Positions 12,500 to 20,394 are shown, numbered from the stretch's first letter. The stretch is DNA of 64,000 bases from CAMLJR01 sp964500675 (GCA_964500675.1 CAZCNY010000004.1:219504-283503), one strand, 5' to 3'. A program made the numbers and translations. The notes: a model not told the origin generated them from the sequence alone.

Positions 12500-12503
12500 G
12501 CGA

Positions 12504-13319
12504 TCAAATATTCTGAAATGCGGCAACCTGCTTTTGCGTTGCCGCAGGTTGCGCGCTTGGCGCGATTGTCGGTGAAGCAGTGGGAGACGTATTATTCACT
12601 GCCGCTGTAAAGTGGTCGCTCACTGGTGCGGCGGTCGGAAACAGGCTTTGATCGTATTGACTGGCGGCACTTTTACGGGACTGCTGAGCAGCATTGCTTG
12701 TCGGCAAGGCAGAAACGTCATCTTTATATTCGTTTTTGGCTGCTTCGGCATAAATTCTGTCTTCCGCACGCCCGAATCGTGAATGCCGCTCCCGCTCTTC
12801 CTCTTCCTGCTCCGCCGCCGTCATCGTACCGCGACCACGCTTGTCTTCGAGTTCTTTCATACGGTGTAAGTGCTCTTTGAACGCCTCGACTTCGCTGTCT
12901 TTAATCAATCCCTCCCTGACGGCCTCATGGGCGTAGTAATCGTCGTGGTCGATGACGAATTGCCGCAGTCTTTGCGCATCCGCATTGGTCATGCGGACAC
13001 CGCCGATGGTCGTCATCTCCGCGTTCCATTTCGAGAGGTGAGCCATTTCCGCCTGCTGCTCGTCCTCGAAGGATTGACGCTGCTCCGCATGACGGTTTTC
13101 GGTTTCGGTGCGTGCATCTTCGCGGGCGACATTCGCAGCGCTTCCCGCGGCCCAGACCGCTTTGCCGGTAATCGCTTTTGCGCCGTTCAAGGTTTGGGAA
13201 ATATCGGCATCGTTTAGGCTGTCATTTTCGTCGCCGGGCAGTTCTCCCCCCACTGCCCGGAAGGCTCCCGCATCGGCGGGAGCCTTTTCAAATCCATTCC
13301 TGTCTTGTTCGTGTTCCAT
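12504..13319 (-). CDS. Coiled-coil protein of the mobile element
   Basis: 271 residues from the ATG complementary to 13317-13319 (MEHEQDRNG), chosen because AAGGG lies 7 nt upstream; two longer starts exist at 13346 (ATG) and 13355 (GTG). Acidic and glutamine/glutamate-rich helices (about 70-190) predict a long coiled coil, followed by a low-complexity Ser/Thr/Pro/Ala tail. No enzyme motif is seen. It ends 4 nt from the convergent secreted-protein gene. Function unknown. Confidence 0.65.
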   Translation of the reverse strand: MEHEQDRNGFEKAPADAGAFRAVGGELPGDENDSLNDADISQTLNGAKAITGKAVWAAGSAANVAREDARTETENRHAEQRQSFEDEQQAEMAHLSKWNAEMTTIGGVRMTNADAQRLRQFVIDHDDYYAHEAVREGLIKDSEVEAFKEHLHRMKELEDKRGRGTMTAAEQEEEERERHSRFGRAEDRIYAEAAKNEYKDDVSALPTSNAAQQSRKSAASQYDQSLFPTAAPVSDHFTAAVNNTSPTASPTIAPSAQPAATQKQVAAFQNI

Positions 13320-13415
13320 CCGCAAACCCTTGAGCGTGTCAGCCATCGTGCCCACGCCGCTTACAGAAATTTTATGGGAATATGGTTAATGAAGGGTTAA
13401 GAGAAATCTACCAAA

Positions 13416-14561
13416 CTAGTGGCCTATATTAAACATGACTGCGTTCTGAATTATTATTCTGTGATAATCAAATGATTCAATCAATTTAAGGGCTACCAAA
13501 GTTGCATTTTGGGCAGCGACCTCTCGGACCTTGTTTTGTGTTGACTTATCTAAAGCTCCCTTGTCCTCACATAGATCGGATATACCTTTGACAACTATGC
13601 CGCCTTGCACTAGAAGATCTCGTGGTAGGCCGCTTTGATCGTCATTTTCATCATTGATTTTCTTTAGCTGCTCAATAGCTTTTAAAAAGCCATAGCTCTC
13701 CATATCAACGGCGATCAAATCTCCATCCGCCCATAATGCCCTTTCGTAATCGAGCTTTTGGCGATGAATATCCCACGAGCAGTCGTTATTTTTTTGAATC
13801 AGGTAATCGCGGTATTCTTGGCTATCCACTACATTATTGCTGCCCAAGAGCCAGCCATAATGTATCTGTCTTTTTTTGCGTTTGGCAGATGGCAATAGCT
13901 TCATTTGTGCGGGCAGGAGATTAGCATCAATATCTCCCAGCTCTACTTCATTCAAATGAATTTCTGCTGCGGATATTCTGCCATCCATAGACGCCGATTC
14001 GACGAATTGTCTTTCATATCGAAAAAATGATCTTGAAAGAAATTTATCCCGATCATCGACAATAATAGAGCCATCGGGGAGTGGTCCCCCTAAAGGACCT
14101 GTATACGGTTCGAACTTGTATTTGTTGGCTGGATCGTTGATATCGTGCGACATGACTTTATCGCTCGAATAGAATTTGACTTGATTGGAGACAACCACGT
14201 CACCAAGCCCTACTGATGATGGATTAAGAGAGCCTGCAATTCCAACCAGAATTGCGAGAGATGGGTTCGCAATAATAACAGCCGATGATGTGCCGACGAC
14301 AGCCGGAATATGCCCCATCTTCTCAAGTGTTTTTACAGCAACTCTAATTTTTCCAAGCTTTGAGGTGTAATGGCAGAAATAGTAATTTCGAGGTGACGTA
14401 ACCTCCCAATCTGCTTGCCTTGAAACGACAGAATGAAAGTAATCCCTCTCCTCCTTTAGCGCGAATACTATAAGTATTGTCGCAACGATGGGGTTATTGC
14501 CATGTCCCTTCGTCACCCCCAAGCCCTGTTTTAAGGAGGGGTGCGAGCGCTTTTTATTCAT
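13416..14561 (-). CDS. Nucleoside phosphorylase-superfamily effector
   Basis: 381 residues. A purine/uridine phosphorylase fold is indicated by LVGIAGSL (about 105-112), GDVVVS (120-125), AVDMES (284-289, the ribose-binding glutamate) and KGISD (325-329). A long insert (about 135-260) is unlike housekeeping enzymes. Such domains occur as nucleotide-cleaving effectors of bacterial defence modules. It starts 1 nt after the stop of the 184-residue gene upstream with no good ribosome site of its own, so translation is probably coupled. AT-rich codon use sets the pair apart from the transfer genes. Substrate unknown. Confidence 0.75.
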   Translation of the reverse strand: MNKKRSHPSLKQGLGVTKGHGNNPIVATILIVFALKEERDYFHSVVSRQADWEVTSPRNYYFCHYTSKLGKIRVAVKTLEKMGHIPAVVGTSSAVIIANPSLAILVGIAGSLNPSSVGLGDVVVSNQVKFYSSDKVMSHDINDPANKYKFEPYTGPLGGPLPDGSIIVDDRDKFLSRSFFRYERQFVESASMDGRISAAEIHLNEVELGDIDANLLPAQMKLLPSAKRKKRQIHYGWLLGSNNVVDSQEYRDYLIQKNNDCSWDIHRQKLDYERALWADGDLIAVDMESYGFLKAIEQLKKINDENDDQSGLPRDLLVQGGIVVKGISDLCEDKGALDKSTQNKVREVAAQNATLVALKLIESFDYHRIIIQNAVMFNIGH

Positions 14562-14562
14562 G

Positions 14563-15117
14563 CTAGAGAGAGATGTCCTTACCCTTGATATGCCCGGAGC
14601 TATGCATTACGTCGTAAATTTCCCTTCTATCTTGGAGGGTCGTTAACGCATGACGCACGACATACTCATCGATATTATCCGGGAGTTTAAATCTAACGCG
14701 AATACATCCTGTGCGGATATCTAATAATTGAACTCTGGAGTGCAGTGCCTGTTCAATACATATTTGAAGACGAAATAATGCTGAACCGACCACAGCCAAT
14801 TTAAAAGTGTCTGAAAGTAGGTGGGGCTTGCCTTCGGTAGATTCTTGGAGGCTGGCTGCAAGTTGTTGAGAGCTAGCTTCTGATAAAAATTGGAGATTGG
14901 TTGCCGAAAGCAGTTGGGGATTCAAGGGCCGCCCCGCGTCTGAGGATGGCCAGTCCATTGCCAATGTTACGGCGATATAATTAAAAGTACTTCTGTTACA
15001 TCGCCTAACGGAACCAGATGAGAACACTTTGCCGGACTTCTTTGCAGTCGTTCGTGCCAGTTCCCGCATAAAAGCTGCCTCGCTTCCAGCGATAATATTT
15101 GGAGATTCATCTGCCAT
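14563..15117 (-). CDS. Partner of the nucleoside-phosphorylase effector, possible effector-associated adaptor
   Basis: 184 residues, first gene of a two-gene operon. The C-terminal part (SRVQLLDIRTGCIRVRFKLP, then a helical NIDEYVVRHALTTL) resembles the strand-helix pattern of small effector-associated domains that link sensors to effectors, but the match is by eye and weak. The N-terminal half has an arginine and lysine cluster. It probably senses or recruits for the downstream phosphorylase-like protein. It could also be simply an unknown regulator. Confidence 0.55.
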   Translation of the reverse strand: MADESPNIIAGSEAAFMRELARTTAKKSGKVFSSGSVRRCNRSTFNYIAVTLAMDWPSSDAGRPLNPQLLSATNLQFLSEASSQQLAASLQESTEGKPHLLSDTFKLAVVGSALFRLQICIEQALHSRVQLLDIRTGCIRVRFKLPDNIDEYVVRHALTTLQDRREIYDVMHSSGHIKGKDISL

Positions 15118-15350
15118 TACTTTAGCAAAGTAGAGCGGGAATTGTACACAGTCAATGAGTTATATGCGGAAATTCAAGCTTCGGATCGGCTTATTCCATA
15201 ATATTGATAGACCCTACTGTCAATTTGCAAACGATGTTTGCCATCACAGATGGACAAGGCTTCACGCATAAACCGCGCCACACCACCTCTAAGTATTGTT
15301 CTTGCCATGCGGTAATGACCCCTTTTACAAAGGACGCTAAAAAATAAAGA

Positions 15351-15485
15351 CGCTAAGGGGCTCTGCCCCTGGCGACACGCAAGGGTAAAGCTACGCCACG
15401 ATGAAGGGTTTCCCCGATCTTCCGCGCCCGTAAAGCAGGGCTTGTGCAGACCGGGCGATTCCCCTCCCTTCATCGAGCCCCTGCG
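15351..15485. promoter_or_regulatory. Nested inverted repeats upstream of ardA
   Basis: Four pairs of arms nest inside one another: CGC (15351-15353) with GCG (15483-15485), AGGGGCTC (15356-15363) with GAGCCCCT (15475-15482), GATGAAGGG (15400-15408) with CCCTTCATC (15466-15474), and CGCCCG (15425-15430) with CGGGCG (15452-15457). A local hairpin AGGGGC/GCCCCT competes with the outer arm. Single-stranded DNA entering by conjugation could fold here, as at the leading-region promoters that drive early ardA-type genes. The rest of 15118-15569 has no supported gene. Confidence 0.5.
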
Positions 15486-15569
15486 TTTTGCCTCCCCGAT
15501 CTCGCCGATGGGCAGGGGTGCATGTGCGACGTGAGCACAGCACCCCAAAGCCCAAAAGAGAGAAAGACC

Positions 15570-16082
15570 ATGACCACTGAACCCCGTATCTACGTTGCCG
15601 ACCTTGCCGCCTATAACGCGGGTTTCCTGCACGGCATCTGGATCGACGCCGCATTAGACGTTACTGATATAAATGAGCAGATCAGCCAAATGCTGGCCGC
15701 TTCGCCGGTCGGGGATGCCGAGGAATACGCGATCCACGACTACGAAGGATTCGACGGTTACAGCCTCGGTGAATACGAAGGTATTCAGTCCGCGCACGAC
15801 GTGGCGGAGTTTATCGCCGAATATCCCGAGTTCGGCGGCGAGCTGCTGAACCACTTTTCCACGCTCGACGAGGCCCGCACCGCAGCAGAGGACGACTATT
15901 GCGGCTGCTACGAATCCCTCGCCGATTACGCGGAGGAATTGACCGAGCAAGGCACCGAAATTCCCGAGAGCTTGCGTTATTACATCGACTACGACCGCAT
16001 GGCCCGCGACATGGAACTAAACGGCGACGTGTTCACCATCGAAACCAGCTATCGCGAAGTACACGTTTTCTGGAACCGTTAA
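15570..16082 (+). CDS. ardA: Antirestriction protein ArdA
   Basis: 170 residues, strongly acidic. It begins MTTEPRIYVADLAAYNAG, the conserved ArdA N-terminus, and contains the family blocks EYAIHDYEGFDGYSLGEYE and FDRMARDMELNGDVFTIE-like C-terminus (here YDRMARDMELNGDVF). ArdA mimics B-form DNA and blocks type I restriction enzymes, protecting incoming element DNA. The ATG at 15570 follows AGAGAGAAAG; a longer upstream frame exists but has no ArdA similarity. It is preceded by a nested fold and followed by a strong terminator, so it is a single-gene unit. Confidence 0.95.
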   Translation: MTTEPRIYVADLAAYNAGFLHGIWIDAALDVTDINEQISQMLAASPVGDAEEYAIHDYEGFDGYSLGEYEGIQSAHDVAEFIAEYPEFGGELLNHFSTLDEARTAAEDDYCGCYESLADYAEELTEQGTEIPESLRYYIDYDRMARDMELNGDVFTIETSYREVHVFWNR

Positions 16083-16089
16083 GACTTCC

Positions 16090-16133
16090 GGCGCGAAGCC
16101 TCTTGCAAAGCAGCAAGAAGCTTCGCGCCTTTT
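16090..16133 (+). terminator. Rho-independent terminator after ardA
   Basis: GGCGCGAAGC (16090-16099) pairs with GCTTCGCGCC (16120-16129), with an inner stem TCTTGC/GCAAGA and a T run directly after. Confidence 0.88.
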
Positions 16134-16168
16134 CCTCCTTCTGGCGTAAGGGCAACCGTTTGGGGGTA

Positions 16169-16269
16169 TCCTCCTTAAAACGGTCGGGGTGGAACTGTTG
16201 GAACATTTCCACCCCGACCGTTGCCCAATCTATCGGTTGGGCGATTTGGTTCCCAAATCTTAAGGAGGA
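16169..16269 (+). promoter_or_regulatory. Predicted four-way-junction leader RNA that hides a ribosome binding site
   Basis: A closing stem TCCTCCTTAA (16169-16178) pairs with TTAAGGAGGA (16260-16269), which is the ribosome site of the gene at 16275. Inside it are three hairpins: a perfect 14-bp stem (16181-16194 with 16207-16220), a 6-bp stem GCCCAA/TTGGGC (16223-16228 with 16237-16242) and a 7-bp stem GATTTGG/CCAAATC (16243-16249 with 16253-16259). The arms abut with almost no unpaired bases. This would repress translation unless opened. The ligand or trigger is unknown. Confidence 0.65.
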
Positions 16270-16274
16270 GCAAC

Positions 16275-16556
16275 ATGAGCCCGAGATATGAAGTCGATGA
16301 CATCGACCCCGCCTCAATTTTGGATATTTGCTGCCCAGAGCGAACAGTGGGCGGTTCGATTACCGTCGCACTCATCGCCCGGTATGTTCCGCTAAATGAA
16401 GTCGAGGGTCTCGGTCGCGTCCTGACCAAGGGAATCGCGGAACACCTCGGCTTCAACGAAACGGACGCCGAAATCCTGACAGAGCGGGTTGAGGCCCATC
16501 TTCGGACAGCTCTTTGGGAAACGCTGCGCGGCGAGTCGGAAGACGAGACGATCTGA
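16275..16556 (+). CDS. 93-residue protein under a structured leader
   Basis: Starts at the ATG at 16275, 5 nt after an unusually strong AAGGAGGAG. The 93 residues are mildly acidic and helical (PLNEVEGLGRVLTKGIAEHLG, DAEILTERVEAHLRTALWET) with a CC pair near residue 19. No family is recognised. The gene stands alone between the ardA terminator and the IS110 copy. The folded leader implies that its amount is tightly set, perhaps as an antirestriction or establishment factor, but this is conjecture. Confidence 0.7.
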   Translation: MSPRYEVDDIDPASILDICCPERTVGGSITVALIARYVPLNEVEGLGRVLTKGIAEHLGFNETDAEILTERVEAHLRTALWETLRGESEDETI

Positions 16557-16698
16557 CGCATTTGCTTGACACCTAAGTCCTGCATCCCCCTTCTGGGTGC
16601 GGCGATGGCAGTGCTTTCCCGAAACCCCTTTGTGAAAATCAAAAAAGTTGCGGAAGATTATCGGCATCGGAGGTAAGCCGGTATATAGTTCCGCATCA

Positions 16699-18044
16699 TT
16701 TGTACTACAACGAGCGAAACCGGCAGGATTCGCGGTCGGAGGCGCGTTAGCGCCGACGGCAAGCATCTGTGTTAAAAATCAAGTGAAAAATTCATCCCAA
16801 ATGATTTTTTTGTACCGGTTTCCGGGGCATTCAGGCCGGGGCGAGTGGAGTCTCACACAACTCAAGGGAGCCACGGCCTGAATGCATTAGCACGGACTTT
16901 CAGCCTGCCATTCCCGGTTTTCAGCAATCAACGTATTCGCAACGATGACCATCTTTCGCATGACCGCCGTGAGCGCCACTTTGGGGTTCTTGCCGCGCTG
17001 AACGAGATTTCTGTAGGTTTTTCCCAAGGGGTCGGATCGACTAACGCGGGTGACGGCGCACATGTAAAGCGCATTGCGGACGTGCCTGCGACCGCCCCGG
17101 ATCATGCGCTTGCCGTTTCTGGTTCCGCTTTCCCAGCTCATCGGCGCAACACCGGCGAGAGCGGCAATTTCCTTGGCGTTGACCTGCCCCAGTTCAGCCA
17201 GATCGGTCAGCAGGATGGCGGCAGTCGTCCGGCCAATACCCGGCACGGATGTCAGGATGTCGAATTTCCTTTTCAGGGCGGGGTGGTCCGCGATCAGGCC
17301 CTGAATCTCTCCCTCAAGCACTGATTTATGGCGCTCGCCCATGGCAATTCTGGCTTTGATCTGCCGCACTGCCAGCGGATGGTCTGTTGTGTGCAACCGC
17401 CGTTTCAGGTCGCCAATTTCTTCCAGAACCTGGCGGCGCGCAGTCTGCAAATCGCGAAGCCCCCTGCTCTGCGCATCCGGCGGCAGGGTCGGCTCCGGGT
17501 TCATGCGCGCGGCAAACAGGGCAAGCGACCTAGCGTCGATTGTGTCCGTTTTTGCCAGCCGACCGAGGCTGTCCGCGAACTGGCGTGAGCGGAACGGGTT
17601 AATGACGGCAACGGCAATCCCGGCATCGTGCAGCATGGCGTGCGCGAGCCGGTGATACTTGCTTGTCGCCTCCATGGCAACAAGCGCGACGCCGTGCCGG
17701 TGCAGGTCTTCAAGGAGCGATTTGATAGCCTTGGGCTCGTTTTTGACTTGCGTCTGAAACCCGCTTGGGTGGATAAAGACATCGAGGTGGTCTTTGCCGA
17801 CATCGATGCCGGCATAGGTTAGTAATGGTTGTTTACTCATCTGTTCTTGCATACGGGACATTGGATGAACTCCCTTTCATCTGTTCAGATCACTTAAACA
17901 TGCATGGCCCGACCTTGCTTGCGGACGGCTCCCGAGAACCGGAGATGTGTTCGATCCAGACCATGCGCTGAACTTCCATCCAGCCACCCCATGTAATACA
18001 GCTCACGGGGCTTGGGAAAGGATGCAAGATGTGTTTTGTACTAC
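16699..18044 (-). mobile_element. IS110-family insertion sequence (edges approximate)
   Basis: The transposase gene (16887-17861) has non-coding flanks on both sides. TTTGTACTAC occurs at 16699-16708 and again at 18035-18044, 1.3 kb apart, a reasonable size for the family; IS110 elements lack ordinary terminal repeats and share only target-like bases at their ends, so these edges are tentative. A hairpin downstream of the transposase has 12-bp perfect arms (16827-16838 with 16874-16885). A bridge RNA should lie in one of the flanks. Confidence 0.55.
16887..17861 (-). CDS. IS110-family transposase (bridge-RNA-guided recombinase)
   Basis: 324 residues. The N-terminal RuvC-like DEDD domain shows GIDVGKDHLDVF (about 18-29), the glutamate in VAMEATSKYH (about 61-70) and KTDTIDARSLA (about 103-113). 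The C-terminal Tnp domain has SVPGIGRTTAA and the serine region GVAPMSWESGTRNGK, then IRGGRRHVRNALYM. All catalytic motifs are intact, so the copy may be active. IS110 recombinases use a structured RNA from a non-coding end to choose target and donor. It is oriented against ardA and the 93-residue gene. Confidence 0.95.
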   Translation of the reverse strand: MSRMQEQMSKQPLLTYAGIDVGKDHLDVFIHPSGFQTQVKNEPKAIKSLLEDLHRHGVALVAMEATSKYHRLAHAMLHDAGIAVAVINPFRSRQFADSLGRLAKTDTIDARSLALFAARMNPEPTLPPDAQSRGLRDLQTARRQVLEEIGDLKRRLHTTDHPLAVRQIKARIAMGERHKSVLEGEIQGLIADHPALKRKFDILTSVPGIGRTTAAILLTDLAELGQVNAKEIAALAGVAPMSWESGTRNGKRMIRGGRRHVRNALYMCAVTRVSRSDPLGKTYRNLVQRGKNPKVALTAVMRKMVIVANTLIAENREWQAESPC

Positions 18045-18095
18045 GTACCAAAACCATCTTGGCAAGGGAACCCGCTGCGCGTTCCCGTTGCATCC
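18020..18095. repeat. Nested palindromes beside the IS110 left end
   Basis: GGATGCAA (18020-18027) and TTGCATCC (18088-18095) enclose two hairpins: CAAGATG..TTTTG.TAC (18025-18041) against GTAcCAAAA.CATCTTG (18045-18061), and GGGAAC (18066-18071) against GTTCCC (18081-18086). This may be a structured RNA, part of the bridge RNA region, or a palindromic target chosen by the IS. Downstream, 18096-18411 holds two more small hairpins (18211-18228, 18267-18285) but no supported gene. Confidence 0.45.
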
Positions 18096-18411
18096 CTCCG
18101 GCAGAGCGGCACATCCCGGCATTGAGCCATCATGCACCGCCGCAAACGTCTGGCCGTTGCATCACCAGTCAGGAAAGCCTTCGAGCTCTCCCGACACTCT
18201 CATGACCAGGGAGACTTCGCTCTCCCGTGGACCCATCGCCCAACCCTGCGCCGATTGGATGCGCACCAACCTCGTCGCGGTTGGATTGCGACCGGGGGGA
18301 TTTTCCGCTCTCCCCGGAGCCCCATCGAACCAGTTTTGACAGCCGGTCAGAGTCGCCGGATCGGGTAAAATGGGGTATGGAATCGGGTATCGACCAGCAA
18401 GAGACGAACAC

Positions 18412-18600
18412 ATGAATCGACAGAGTGACGAAATGACCGACCAAGACCGGGCTACTTTTGGCCTCCAAACCATTCTGGAAGAGCGGCTTGCCGAAGCTGC
18501 GCGGGGCGAGGTTTCAGCCAAGAGCATGGCGGAAATTGCTGAAGAGGCAATCCGGCCCGACCACGCCAAGGCACAAAAACCTAAATATGGTAAGGCATAA
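18412..18600 (+). CDS. 62-residue protein upstream of fic
   Basis: MNRQSDEMTDQDRATFGLQ followed by an amphipathic helix (LEERLAEAARGEVSAKSMAE) resembles the dimerising part of small antitoxins, but no family is certain. It ends inside the 24-bp repeat array: its last eight codons (AQKPKYGK) are repeat unit 1, and the stop is in unit 2. It is in the same reading frame as fic 99 bases downstream. It could be an antitoxin or regulator for the Fic protein, or the stub of a former fusion. Confidence 0.5.
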   Translation: MNRQSDEMTDQDRATFGLQTILEERLAEAARGEVSAKSMAEIAEEAIRPDHAKAQKPKYGKA

Positions 18601-18690
18601 TAACCTAAAAACAATTTGACACAATAACCTAAAGATAGTAAAACACAATAACCTAAAAATGGTTAGGCAGAAAAACCTAAAACTTGGATA
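18571..18690 (+). repeat. Five tandem 24-bp repeats before fic
   Basis: Units start at 18571, 18595, 18619, 18643 and 18667, each exactly 24 bp with invariant CCTAAA at positions 10-15 and a consensus near ACACAATAACCTAAA. The period is eight codons, in frame with both flanking genes. Unit 1 encodes AQKPKYGK; units 2 to 4 carry TAA or TAG stops; unit 5 is open. The array ends 9 bp before the fic ATG. Likely an operator array or a translational barrier. Confidence 0.85.
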
Positions 18691-18699
18691 ACCGGTACC

Positions 18700-20223
18700 A
18701 TGGCTTCACCCGCTGACAAACTGGCTGAATCGCTCGTTGTTCTGAAAGAGCTTCAAGACCAAGGTCGCGTTGCACTACGTGCCGGCGATATGAGCCGCAC
18801 TCATCGGGAGCGTCTGTTAAAAAACAGCTTCATCAAGGAGGTCATGAAGGGCTGGTACATCCCGTCCCGCCCTGACGAACCGATTGGGGAAAGCACTTCA
18901 TGGTATGCCTCATTTTGGGCGTTCTGCGCCCCTTACCTGGAAGAGCGCTTTGGGAATCAATGGTGCCTCAGCCCGGAACAATCCATTGATTTACACACTG
19001 GAAACTGGAACGTCCCCAAACAGTTGTTGGTTCGATCTCCAAAAGGGGGCAATAAGCCAACTGGGCTGCTGCATGGAACTTCAATTTTCGACATGCGGCT
19101 GGAATTACCGCCCGTATCAGATACAGAAATCAAGGACGGACTCCGTATCTATAGTCTGCCGGCTGCGCTACTCAACTGTTCGCAAGCGCAATTTGCCGCG
19201 CACCCCATCGAAATGCGTACCGCGCTTGCAATGATACAGGATGCCTCCGAACTGTTAAGCCGATTGCTGGCTGGCGGGCATAGCGTCATTGCGGGGCGGC
19301 TGGCCGGGGCCTTCCGCAACATTGGCCGTGACCGGATTGCAGATGACATCGTTGGCGCAATGCAAGCTGCCGGATATACCATTAACGAAGACGACCCCTT
19401 TGAAAACAAACCCGAGATTGCGTTTGGGCTTCGAGATACGTCCCCCTATGTCAATCGCCTAAGAATGAAATGGGCGGAGATGCGCGAAGAGGTGGTGAAG
19501 ACATTCCCAGCCGCTCCGGGCATCCCTTCCGATGTGGCCTCATACCTGAAACAGGTCGAGGAAATCTATGTCAACGACGCTTACAACTCTTTGTCCATTG
19601 AGGGTTATAAAGTTAGCGCTGAATTAATTGAAAAGGTGCGCTCGGGAAACTGGAACCCGGAAAATGACAAAGAAGATAAAGATCACCGCAATGCTTTAGC
19701 GGCGCGCGGATATTGGCAGGCCTTTCAACGGGTAAAACAAAGCATCGAAAAAGTGTTGAGCAGGGAAAATGCCGGAACCATTGCCGAGGATGACCACGCT
19801 GTATGGTATCGTGAGTTGTTCGGCCCGAGTGTAGCTGCGGGTATCTTAAAAGCTGCCGATCTTGCAGGCTATCGTAATGGCCCGGTTTACATCCGTCATT
19901 CGATGCACACGCCGCCACGTAAAGAGGCTGTACGCGAATTGATGCCCGCGCTTTTTGAATTGCTGCGACAGGAAACAGAGCCAGCGGTTCGTGTCGTGCT
20001 CGGGCATTTTATGTTTGTCTATATCCATCCTTATATGGACGGGAATGGACGCATGGGGCGCTTCTTAATGAATTTGATGCTGGCCTCCGGTGGGTATCCG
20101 TGGACTGTTGTTCCCTTGGAGAGACGCAATGACTATATGGCCGCATTGGAGAGAGCCAGTGTCGATGACGACATAAAACCGTTCTCTGCGTTGCTTGCTG
20201 AATTATTGCGTGGTGCGACCTAA
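18700..20223 (+). CDS. Fic-domain AMP-transferase fused to an AbiEi-like N-terminal domain
   Basis: 507 residues. The Fic core motif HPYMDGNGRMGR is at 443-454 with all catalytic residues, so nucleotide transfer (usually AMP) to protein hydroxyls is expected. The inhibitory helix motif SLSIEG (297-302, S-x3-E-G) lies before the core, as in self-inhibited class II Fic proteins. Residues 1 to about 170 resemble the winged-helix and effector part of AbiEi-type regulators (LVVLKELQDQGRVALRAGDM, then MKGWYIPSRPDEP). No good ribosome site precedes the ATG; five 24-bp repeats do. Probably a toxin-like or stress module carried by the element. Confidence 0.9.
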   Translation: MASPADKLAESLVVLKELQDQGRVALRAGDMSRTHRERLLKNSFIKEVMKGWYIPSRPDEPIGESTSWYASFWAFCAPYLEERFGNQWCLSPEQSIDLHTGNWNVPKQLLVRSPKGGNKPTGLLHGTSIFDMRLELPPVSDTEIKDGLRIYSLPAALLNCSQAQFAAHPIEMRTALAMIQDASELLSRLLAGGHSVIAGRLAGAFRNIGRDRIADDIVGAMQAAGYTINEDDPFENKPEIAFGLRDTSPYVNRLRMKWAEMREEVVKTFPAAPGIPSDVASYLKQVEEIYVNDAYNSLSIEGYKVSAELIEKVRSGNWNPENDKEDKDHRNALAARGYWQAFQRVKQSIEKVLSRENAGTIAEDDHAVWYRELFGPSVAAGILKAADLAGYRNGPVYIRHSMHTPPRKEAVRELMPALFELLRQETEPAVRVVLGHFMFVYIHPYMDGNGRMGRFLMNLMLASGGYPWTVVPLERRNDYMAALERASVDDDIKPFSALLAELLRGAT

Positions 20224-20394
20224 AAGAGAAATCTACAAATCGCAACTACCGAATTCGATACTGAGCGGATAATGATAATTGGGGTTTACCTTTACAATGC
20301 AGCAGTTGTATATAACGTGGTATTAGATTTTAGAAGTTGTTGTTCGCTATAACGACAACAATAAACTTTATGCTTGAGAGAGGGATAGCTTTAG

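Noticed and set aside
15174..15632. Minus-strand frames upstream of and over the start of ardA
   Set aside because: They cover the nested repeats and the ardA start, have no good ribosome site and no recognisable domain.
18336..18371. TTGACA (18336) and TAAAAT (18366) as a promoter for the 62-residue gene
   Set aside because: The spacing is 24 bp, too long for a normal promoter.
18571..18690. CRISPR array
   Set aside because: The 24-bp units are directly adjacent without spacers and no cas genes are present.
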